This document shows positions 17,890 through 25,001 of a stretch of 64,000 nucleotides of DNA, piece after piece. Made by a program: the position numbers and the translations under genes. The DNA is from JARRKC01 sp963723965 (lineage in GTDB: Bacteria > Acidobacteriota > UBA6911 > RPQK01 > JAPXNP01). The stretch is taken from contig CAVRSV010000012.1 of the NCBI GenBank assembly GCA_963723965.1, positions 558,001 to 622,000 of the forward strand, read 5' to 3'. Below the pieces are notes generated by a model. That model was not told the DNA's origin. It did no database searches and worked only from the letters and a program-made list of their open reading frames with translations. Each line of letters starts with the position of its first letter. The stretch's first letter is position 1.

Positions 17890-18816
17890 TCATCCCTGGC
17901 GCCCGCCGGCCGATTCCGGCTTGCGGGCCACCAGATAGAACTCGTGTCCCCGTCCCCGACGCCGCAGCCGGGCGTCGAGCCCGGGAGTCCTTCGATAGAA
18001 CCAGTTCAGACGCTGCTGGATGACCTGCTGGTGAAAGGGCTGGTAAACAAAGGCGGTCAGGCGGTTCCCCAGGCGGCTCAGTCCGGCGAATCCGTGATCC
18101 GAAAGAAACTCGGAGACGCGGAGGAGACAGGCCTCCTCGAGCAGAAAATAGAGATTCGGTGCGTGAGTCCAGGTTTCCGCAAGCAGGATGGTGAACCCTT
18201 CCCGCTCGAGCCAGTCCGACAGTGATCGGAGCGAGAAGTACTGGAGGTGGCCCGGGCAGTAGATCCACGTCCAGTGCCTGCCCAGCATCCGGTAGATCGT
18301 GGAGTCCAGGTTCGGAGAGTTCAGCACGAGGCACCCTCCGGGCCGCAGGGCCCGCCGGCTCTGGCGCAGAACCCTGCCCGGGTCCTCGGTGTGCTCCAGC
18401 GAGTGCCACAGGGTCAGGACATCCCAGGTGCCGGAGGGCTGGTTCGCGAGCGCCTCGACGAGATCGGCCTCGATGAGCTCGACACCCAGGTCGTCTGCAC
18501 CAAACCGCACCGCGTCCGCACTGCTCTCGACACCCTCGGCCTGCCAGCCGCAGTCGCGGGCCTTCTTCACGAAGAACCCCTGGCCGGCCCCAAGATCCAG
18601 GAGCCTTCCCGGCGCACAGTCAGGGATCTGCGCCAGGAGTTCCACCCGCCGTCGGGCGAGTTCCTCGAACCAGGGGCGGATCGCGGTCAGGAACTCCGTA
18701 GCCGAGCCGAGACGATAATGGGCGGCGTTCTCTTCCTCGGTCGGCTGGGGCCAGACAAAGACATGACCGCACGCCCCACAGCGATGGTAAAGATGCCCCT
18801 TCTTGACGAAAGCCAT
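17890..18816 (-). CDS. Class I SAM-dependent methyltransferase with N-terminal zinc-knuckle
   Basis: Residues ~70-180 form a Rossmann methyltransferase domain: LLDLGAGQGFFVKKA (SAM motif I), VLTLWHSLEHTEDPGRVL, LRPGGCLVLNSPN. The N-terminus has CGACGHVF, half of a two-CxxC zinc site common in this family. The matching first half (CTLCGS) is encoded in the same frame upstream of the first ATG, at about 18846-18829. No ATG, GTG or TTG precedes it before an in-frame stop; the only option would be ATC (18849) or CTG. A heptad array covers that spot. The ATG at 18816 has a purine-rich GGAAGGGCGGAG run before it. The acceptor substrate is unknown. Confidence 0.85.
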   Translation of the reverse strand: MAFVKKGHLYHRCGACGHVFVWPQPTEEENAAHYRLGSATEFLTAIRPWFEELARRRVELLAQIPDCAPGRLLDLGAGQGFFVKKARDCGWQAEGVESSADAVRFGADDLGVELIEADLVEALANQPSGTWDVLTLWHSLEHTEDPGRVLRQSRRALRPGGCLVLNSPNLDSTIYRMLGRHWTWIYCPGHLQYFSLRSLSDWLEREGFTILLAETWTHAPNLYFLLEEACLLRVSEFLSDHGFAGLSRLGNRLTAFVYQPFHQQVIQQRLNWFYRRTPGLDARLRRRGRGHEFYLVARKPESAGGRQG

Positions 18817-18834
18817 CTCCGCCCTTCCGCTTCC

Positions 18835-18855
18835 GCACAGAGTGCAGATTGCAGA
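18835..18855. repeat. 7-bp tandem array at the 5' end of the methyltransferase gene
   Basis: Three units in register on the plus strand: GCACAGA, GTGCAGA, TTGCAGA. It lies between the DUF302 stop (18863) and the first ATG of the methyltransferase (18816) and overlaps codons for a conserved-looking CxxC. Confidence 0.5.
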
Positions 18856-18862
18856 GTCCGGG

Positions 18863-19258
18863 CTAGAGAGCTTTGAAGACCCGATCGATCTTCTCCTCGG
18901 CCTCGTCGGCCAGGGGCTGGACCGCTGGATTGTTCACGGCTTTGAACATCGCCTGGGGCCGCGCCAGAGCCACCTCGGCTCCTCCTTCCCTCTCGGCCAC
19001 GACGACATTACAGGGCAGCAGGAGGCCGACCGTGTCGTCCTGGGAAAGGGCACGGTGGGCCATCCGGGGATTACAGGCTCCCAGGATGAGATAGGGTCGG
19101 AAATCGACGTCGATCTTCTGCTTCAGTGTGGCTTGGACGTCGATGCGGGTCAGGACGCCAAAGCCTTCCTGCTTGAGCGCGGCCGTCACCTTGGCTTCGG
19201 CCTCGGCCAGTGTCGCACCGGGCAGGAATCGGTACAGACTGTACTCGGCTTCTTTCAT
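18863..19258 (-). CDS. DUF302 domain protein
   Basis: 131 residues matching the DUF302 pattern: GATLAEAEAKVTAALKQEGFGVLTRIDVQATLKQK, then YLILGACNPRMAHRAL, VGLLLPCNVVV and MFKAVNNP. The cytosolic role of the family is not established. The ATG overlaps the TGA of the upstream TPR gene (19255-19258), so the two are translated together. Confidence 0.92.
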   Translation of the reverse strand: MKEAEYSLYRFLPGATLAEAEAKVTAALKQEGFGVLTRIDVQATLKQKIDVDFRPYLILGACNPRMAHRALSQDDTVGLLLPCNVVVAEREGGAEVALARPQAMFKAVNNPAVQPLADEAEEKIDRVFKAL

Positions 19259-20250
19259 GATCCACTTCCTTTGTTCTTGGCGATGTATTCCTCCAGCTCC
19301 TTTTTCTGGGCCGCGTTGGGCCGCTTCTGCAAATACTGCTCATACTCGGCGGCGGCGCGAGCCTTCATCCCGGCCCGGTCATAGAGCTGAGCCAGCCGCA
19401 GGTGCACGTCGGCCATTCCCTCAGGATCGAGCCGGATGGCCTCATTCAGATAGCCCACCGCGATCGAGCCTTTGCGGATCCCCAGGTAGGCCTCTCCCAG
19501 CAGGTACTGGGACTCGGCCCGGCCGGGATCTGCTTCGACCGCCTTGGTGAGCGGCTCAATCGCCTGGTCGTACTTCTTCTGGGCCAGGCGGAGCTTGCCC
19601 AGGTTGACCAGGGCCGGGAGATAGTCGGGCTTCAACTCCAGGGCCTTCTCATAGGCCTTCGCCGCATCGTCGAGCTTCTGGAGCTGAAAGCGGGCCGTTC
19701 CGAGCTCCGTCCAGCCCTCGTAGTCGCCGCCGTCGGCTTTCACGAGCTTCTCGAGAAGCTCCGCGGACTTCCGGGAATCGCCTTTGGAAGTCGCCTCTCG
19801 GGCCTGGTCCAGCAGCTGGACCTGGGCGGCGGAGCGATCGTAGGAGGAGCCTTCGGACTCGGAAGCCAGCCCCGATGTCTTCCAGACCAGTTCGATGTCC
19901 TTCCGGATATCGGTGCTTTGGGACTCATAGACGACGAACTGTTCCCGGTAGACCACCCTGTTTTCAACCTGGATCGTCAAAACGTAGGTATTGTTCTCGA
20001 CGTCGTGAAAGCGATACCGGCCGTTGGGGGCCACCGAGTCACGCCCCACTTCCCTTCCCGAAACATTCGACAGCAGCAGAATGAAGGTCTGGGGGACCTT
20101 GACACCTTCGGGCTCTTCCACCTTCAGGTCGCCCCAGAGGGTGTTCAACACACCGCCTTGCCGGGACCTCCTCTGTGCTTCGACCGCGCCCGTCAGAAGA
20201 AGGACGCATCCGAGCAACGCCAACACACGAACGCCCGCACGATATGACAT
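19255..20250 (-). CDS. Secreted protein with carboxypeptidase-regulatory-like and TPR domains
   Basis: 331 residues. A signal peptide (VLALLGCVLLLTGAVEAQ) is followed by a beta-sandwich segment (~45-110) of CarboxypepD_reg type (RYRFHDVENNTYVLTI). At least four TPR units then run from ~150 to 320 (WTELGTARFQLQKLDDAAKAYEKAL; ALVNLGKLRLAQKKYDQAIEPLTKA; YLLGEAYLGIRKGSIAVGYLNEAI). It is likely periplasmic or surface-attached and acts as a protein-interaction scaffold. The start ATG stands 6 nt after a TAGTAT -10 box with no ribosome site, so it is probably leaderless. Confidence 0.85.
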   Translation of the reverse strand: MSYRAGVRVLALLGCVLLLTGAVEAQRRSRQGGVLNTLWGDLKVEEPEGVKVPQTFILLLSNVSGREVGRDSVAPNGRYRFHDVENNTYVLTIQVENRVVYREQFVVYESQSTDIRKDIELVWKTSGLASESEGSSYDRSAAQVQLLDQAREATSKGDSRKSAELLEKLVKADGGDYEGWTELGTARFQLQKLDDAAKAYEKALELKPDYLPALVNLGKLRLAQKKYDQAIEPLTKAVEADPGRAESQYLLGEAYLGIRKGSIAVGYLNEAIRLDPEGMADVHLRLAQLYDRAGMKARAAAEYEQYLQKRPNAAQKKELEEYIAKNKGSGS

Positions 20251-20256
20251 ATTGGA

Positions 20257-20262
20257 ATACTA
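20257..20262 (-). promoter_or_regulatory. -10 box TAGTAT of a leaderless TPR gene
   Basis: On the minus strand TAGTAT is followed by six bases (TCCAAT) and then the ATG at 20250. Confidence 0.55.
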
Positions 20263-20313
20263 GCAGGGCCGAAACAGCACGAGAAGTAGCGAAACGGACA
20301 CCGGGAGGACGAC

Positions 20314-20733
20314 ATGAAGAGCCTGACCGAGCATCTGGTCTTCAACGTCGATCGACGTCGCGACTACATCAACATCACCCCCAAGGTGGAGGAACTGGTC
20401 CGCCGCAGCGGCATCCAGGAGGGACTCTGCCTGGTCAACGCCATGCACATCACGGCCAGCGTCTACATCAATGACGACGAGTCCGGACTGCTCGAGGACT
20501 ACGACGACTGGCTGGAGCAGCTGGCACCCCACGCGCCGACCTCGCGATACCGTCACAATCGGACCGGCGAGGACAACGGCGACGCACATTTGAAGCGCCA
20601 GATCATGGGCCGTGAAGTGGTCGTCGCCATCACCGGGGGCCGGCTCGACTTCGGTCCCTGGGAACAGATCTTCTACGCCGAATTCGACGGACTCCGGGCG
20701 AAGCGGGTACTCGTGAAGGTCATCGGCGAGTAA
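20314..20733 (+). CDS. yjbQ: YjbQ/UPF0047 family protein (secondary thiamine-phosphate synthase type)
   Basis: 139 residues matching the family along its length: ITPKVEELVRRSGIQEGLCLVNAMHITASVYIND, then HLKRQIMGREVVVAITGGRLDFGPWEQIFYAEFDG and RVLVKVIGE. Members show weak thiamine-phosphate synthase activity, but their true role is not settled. It has a GGGAGG ribosome site and a normal ATG. It stands alone between the divergent TPR gene and DUF4126. Confidence 0.95.
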   Translation: MKSLTEHLVFNVDRRRDYINITPKVEELVRRSGIQEGLCLVNAMHITASVYINDDESGLLEDYDDWLEQLAPHAPTSRYRHNRTGEDNGDAHLKRQIMGREVVVAITGGRLDFGPWEQIFYAEFDGLRAKRVLVKVIGE

Positions 20734-20832
20734 GCCTCGGGCTCGCCCGGGTCATCGCACACCGTCCCTCACCGTACCCCGGGGTCGACGGGGCTCTCGG
20801 AATTCGGTCGAACAAAACGAACCCGACTGCCG

Positions 20833-20838
20833 TAGTCT
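20833..20838 (+). promoter_or_regulatory. -10 box TAGTCT of a leaderless DUF4126 gene
   Basis: TAGTCT ends 6 nt before the ATG at 20845. No ribosome-binding sequence lies between. Confidence 0.45.
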
Positions 20839-20844
20839 AGATCA

Positions 20845-21441
20845 ATGGACATCGCACAACTGGCTCTGGCCCTGGGTGCAAGTCTGGCCGCCGGCCTCAA
20901 TCTCTATATCACTATCCTGACGCTGGGCCTGGGGCAGCGATTCGAGCTCCTTCACCTGCCTCAGGACATGCAGATCCTGGGCAATCCCTGGGTGCTGGGG
21001 ACCGCCGGAGTGCTGCTGGTGATCGAATTCGTGGCCGACAAGGTGCCCTATATCGACAATACCTGGGACGCCGTGCACACCTTTATCCGCGTGCCGGCAG
21101 GGGCGTTGCTCGCCGTCGCGGCCTTCAGCGACTTGTCCCAGCAATGGCTCTGGGTGGCAGCCCTTCTGGGCGGCTTCGTAAGCTTCTCGGCCCACGGAGC
21201 CAAGGCCTCGACCCGTCTGGCGGTCAATGCCAGCCCGGAGCCCTTCAGCAACTGGCTGCTGAGTTTCGGTGAAGACGCCGTCAGCCTGACCGTGCTCTGG
21301 CTGGCCTCGAGCCACCCCTACATCGCGGTCGCGACCGTACTGATTCTGGTGGGCGTCTGTTTGACGGTCCTGTTCTTCTTCTACCGGTTCCTCCGCCTGC
21401 TGTTCCGGCGGCGGCGCACGCCCAGCCCAGCGGCAGGATGA
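20845..21441 (+). CDS. DUF4126 membrane protein
   Basis: 198 residues with about five membrane helices. The family core is recognisable as VIEFVADKVPYIDNTWDAVHTFIRVPAGALLAVAAFSD, followed by LLGGFVSFSAHGAKASTRLAVNASPEPFSNWLLS. The family has no known function. The C-terminus is an Arg-rich cytosolic tail (FRRRRTPSPAAG). The start follows a TAGTCT -10 box. Confidence 0.92.
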   Translation: MDIAQLALALGASLAAGLNLYITILTLGLGQRFELLHLPQDMQILGNPWVLGTAGVLLVIEFVADKVPYIDNTWDAVHTFIRVPAGALLAVAAFSDLSQQWLWVAALLGGFVSFSAHGAKASTRLAVNASPEPFSNWLLSFGEDAVSLTVLWLASSHPYIAVATVLILVGVCLTVLFFFYRFLRLLFRRRRTPSPAAG

Positions 21442-21535
21442 AAGCCGGCGGGCAAGGCCGCAGCGAAACCGATCAGAATGCCCGTGCCGGAGAGTCGCCA
21501 GGCCGGGGTGTCTCCGGTCGCGATGCGGCGTCTGC

Positions 21536-21581
21536 TGCGGCAGGATTCCGGAGGAGGCTGCGACTGCGAGATCCTGCCGCA
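21536..21581. repeat. 11-bp perfect inverted repeat between convergent genes
   Basis: TGCGGCAGGAT at 21536-21546 pairs with ATCCTGCCGCA at 21571-21581 across a 24-nt loop. It lies in the 255-bp gap between the convergent DUF4126 and PHP genes. There is no T-run, so it is not a standard terminator. The rest of the gap shows no gene. Confidence 0.55.
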
Positions 21582-21696
21582 ATGTTTCCGCGGAGACTCC
21601 GGGAATTCCGCGACGGGAAGCCCGCTGATGCCCACTTTCCGTCCCAGCGGCGATGCGGGATCGCGGCGGCCAATTCCTGCAGAAGCCGGAACCCGA

Positions 21697-22533
21697 CTAT
21701 TCGCTCTCGGATTCCCGGCCGGTGCTCCCGGGCAACAGCGGCCGTCCCAATGAACCCGTTCGGCGACCGGCCAGGACTCGGGGCGTCGCGGTCCCCGAAC
21801 TGGGGGAGCTCAAGCCCGGGGCCCGACGGCCGCGGCGCTGTTGTCGATGCAGCGCGTAAAGCAGTCGGTTGCGGAACCCCCCAAGAAAGAACCGGGCGAC
21901 GAAGAGGGGACCGTTCGGCTGAGCCACGACCCTCACGTCACCTCGGCGGATGGCCTGCAGGACCGATCCGACCTCGCGTTCGGCGCGGACCATCGTGTAG
22001 GTCCGTCCCAGCTGGTAGAGAAAATGGGTGTCGCTGTTTCCCACCAGAGGCAGCCCCCGGCGACGGGCTTCGCGGGCCGCCCGCCGGTTGAAGTCGAGTC
22101 CCCGCATCGACAGGGAGCTGAGCTCGACGGCATCGAAGAGATCGATCCACTCGAAAAAGAGATCCCTCAGGGCTTCCGCGACCGGATAGAAAGGATGGGG
22201 AGCAATGACCAGCTGATCCGTCCCCTTGGCCTCGCGCACCTGCTCGAAGGTGTTCCACGACGGCCGGTACCCGAGGAAATTGTAGAGGAGAACGTGGCGG
22301 CCGCGCAGAGTTGCTTCCACCCCCGGAAGCAGGAGGATTCCCAGGCCCTCGGCGAACTCCGCAAGCTCCATCGTGTAGAGAAGCTGATTGTGGTTGGTGA
22401 TGGCAAGCACCTGGAAGCCCTGGCCGGCCGCATGCCGGATCAGCTCTTCGGGCGAGTGGACGACCATCCTCCCGCCGTCGTTCGGGTCCTCCCGCGTGTG
22501 CAAATGCAGATCAACCTTGAGCCAGCCGGACAT
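21697..22533 (-). CDS. PHP-domain metal-dependent phosphoesterase
   Basis: 278 residues. PHP metal-binding motifs appear in order: VDLHLHT (residues ~7-13), AITNHN, PGVEATL, APHPFYP and VGNSDTH. The family includes phosphatases and nucleases such as the 3',5'-nucleoside bisphosphate phosphatase type; the substrate here is unknown. The last ~45 residues are Arg/Gly/Ser-rich and unlike the domain. A TATTCT box lies 11 nt before the ATG on the minus strand. Confidence 0.88.
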   Translation of the reverse strand: MSGWLKVDLHLHTREDPNDGGRMVVHSPEELIRHAAGQGFQVLAITNHNQLLYTMELAEFAEGLGILLLPGVEATLRGRHVLLYNFLGYRPSWNTFEQVREAKGTDQLVIAPHPFYPVAEALRDLFFEWIDLFDAVELSSLSMRGLDFNRRAAREARRRGLPLVGNSDTHFLYQLGRTYTMVRAEREVGSVLQAIRRGDVRVVAQPNGPLFVARFFLGGFRNRLLYALHRQQRRGRRAPGLSSPSSGTATPRVLAGRRTGSLGRPLLPGSTGRESESE

Positions 22534-22680
22534 GATGATGCTTCAGAATACCCGCTCCGCCGTTCCTGCTTCAAATTCGCCTCAACCGTGGGGCGGGCGA
22601 AACGGAATCACAGGTGACTCGGCGAAGAACCTCCCGGACAGAATGAGGGCCGGACCGTTTTCCCTTCCGGCCGTTTGCTG

Positions 22681-22686
22681 CATACT
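22681..22686 (+). promoter_or_regulatory. -10 box CATACT (extended TG) before the GH3 gene
   Basis: TG-CATACT ends 10 nt before the ATG at 22697, implying a leader of only a few bases. Confidence 0.4.
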
Positions 22687-22696
22687 AAGGCCCACC

Positions 22697-24923
22697 ATGA
22701 AACGGATGCTCAAGTACGCACTGCTCGGCGTTGCGGCAGCAGTTGGACTCGTGGTGCTCCTGATCGGCGGATGGTTGGGCTACAACGTGATGAAGTCGGC
22801 TCCGCCCGTCTCCCCTGCCGCCTATCCCTGGCCGAAGAACGCAACCTCGACCGACATCGACCGAATCTCCAGGGAACTTCTCGCCCAAATGACCCTGGAG
22901 GAGAAGATCGATCAGAAAGTAGGCCAGGGACTGAGCCGCTTCATCGCGGTCCTGCTGGTCAAGGGCCACTTCGGGATCGGCTACTCGGGATACAATGCCC
23001 GACTCCATATCCCTCCCTTGGCCTTTACCGACGGCCCGCGGGGGGTCACGGTGGCGACGGCGACGGCCTTCCCCGTGGCCATGGCGCGAGCCGCTTCCTG
23101 GGACGTCGAACTGGAACGGGCCGTCGGCGACGTGTTTGGCCAGGAAGCGCGGGCGGCGGGGGCCAATACCTTCGGAGGCATCTGCATCAATCTGCTCCGC
23201 CATCCCTCCTGGGGCCGGGCCCAGGAAACCTACGGCGAAGATCCGTGGCTGCTCGGGGAGATGGGACTGGCGGTGATGGAAGGCGTCCAGGCCAACAACG
23301 TGATGGGCTGCGCCAAGCACTTCGCCCTCAACAGCATCGAGGATTCGCGTTTCCAGGTCGATGTCAAAATCGACGAGCGCACCCTGCGAGAGGTCTACCT
23401 TCCCCATTTCAAGAAGCTGGTCGAACACGGTCTCGCCTCGATCATGAGCTCATACAACCGCGTTCGCGGAGAGTACGCCGGCCAGAATCGCGCTCTGCTT
23501 ACGGACATCCTTCGCCATGACTGGGGCTTTCGGGGCTTCGTGTCGTCGGACTGGATCTACGGTTTGCGCGACGGTCTGAAGGGCCTTCACGCGGGTCTCG
23601 ATGTTGAGATGCCGGGATCGGAACAGTTCGGGAAGCTTCCCGAACTGATTCGGGACGGAAAGGCCAGCGAAGAGGAAGTCGACGAGAGTGTCCTGCGCGT
23701 GCTTCGGACCAAGCTGGACTACATTACGCGTAAGGACCCGATGACCTACGACGAGTCCCTGCTGGCATCGCCGGAACACATCGAACTGTCCCGAGAGGTC
23801 GCCGAGCAGAGCATGGTGCTGCTGAAGAACGAGTCGGGCCTTCTGCCGCTGGACCGGGCCGGGATTCGGAAACTCGCTCTGATCGGGCGTCTGGTCGAAG
23901 AAGACAACACGGGTGACCGCGGCAGCAGCCGGGTGCGAGCGCCCTATGTCGTGACTCCTCTCCAGGGATTCGCCGGCTATCTCGGCAGCACGGTCGAGCT
24001 GACGCACTGCGACGGAAGCGATCTCGAAGAGGTGCGGCGCCTGTCCGGAGAGGCGGACGCCGTCGTCCTGCTGGCCGGTTTCCGCCACGATGATGAGGGA
24101 GAGTACGTCAACTCCGACGGAGGCATGCCCCACGACGAGGCGGAAAAGGAGGCGAACGAAATGGGCTTCGGCTCGAAGGGCGGGGACCGCTATCCGCTGG
24201 GACTGCGAGACTCCGATATCCGCACTATTCGGTCGGCCGCCGAGGCCAATCCACGGGTCGTGGTCGCCCTGATCGGGGGCAGCGCCATCACGATGGAGGA
24301 ATGGAAAAACGAGGTCCCGGCGATCCTGATGGCCTGGTACTTCGGGATGGAGGGCGCCAGCGCCCTGCCCCGCATTTTGTTCGGAGACGTCAACCCGTCC
24401 GGGAAGCTTCCCTTCACCATCCCGACGGGCGTCGATCAACTTCCCCCCTTCGACCCCTACGCGTCGTCCGTCGACTACGGCTACTATCATGGCTATACGC
24501 TGATCGACAAGAGGGGGCTGGAACCGGCCTACCGGTTCGGCTACGGCCTTAGCTACACCAACTTTACCTACGACAATCTGCAGGTCCTGACCCCGGTGCT
24601 TTCACCCGACGGCGAGCTCCAGGTCACGGTCGACGTCACCAACGACGGGCGGCGAGCAGGGCGGGAGATCGTTCAGCTCTACATCGGGTTCGAGAACTCG
24701 GCGGTGGACCGCCCGCGTGCGGTTGCTGAGGGGCTTCACCAAGATCCCTCTGGAGCCGGGGGAGAAGCGCACCGTGAGCCTCTCGGTCCCGGCCGCCGAC
24801 CTGGCCTGGTACAACCCCGATTCGAAGTCCTGGGAAATCGAGCGCATGCAGTACACGGTCTGGGCTGGGCCCTCCTCGAATCCCCGACAGCTCCTATCCA
24901 GACCTTTCACGATTCAGGATTGA
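22697..24923 (+). CDS. Glycoside hydrolase family 3 (beta-glucosidase type), frameshifted near the 3' end
   Basis: An N-terminal signal anchor (ALLGVAAAVGLVVLLIGGWLGY) sends the enzyme out of the cytosol. The (beta/alpha)8 domain shows TDGPRGV, ETYGEDPWLLGEMG, KHFALNSIE, and the nucleophile Asp ~285 in FVSSDW. The second domain shows KNESGLLPLDR, YGEG-type YRFGYGLSYTNF and LLAGFRHDDEGEY. After ...FENSAVDRP the frame ends in unrelated sequence. Reading one base later (from 24717) restores the fibronectin III-like tail VRLLRGFTKIPLEPGEKRTV to a stop at 24923. So one extra base lies near 24711-24717. This may be real decay or a sequence error. Likely acts on beta-glucosides. Confidence 0.85.
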
Positions 24924-25001
24924 TCCGCGTGGCCACGCGGCGGCGCAAGGGAGAAGGAGATTCCCGGCCGTCCGGCCCCAAACCGAAGGAATGCATTTAC
25001 G

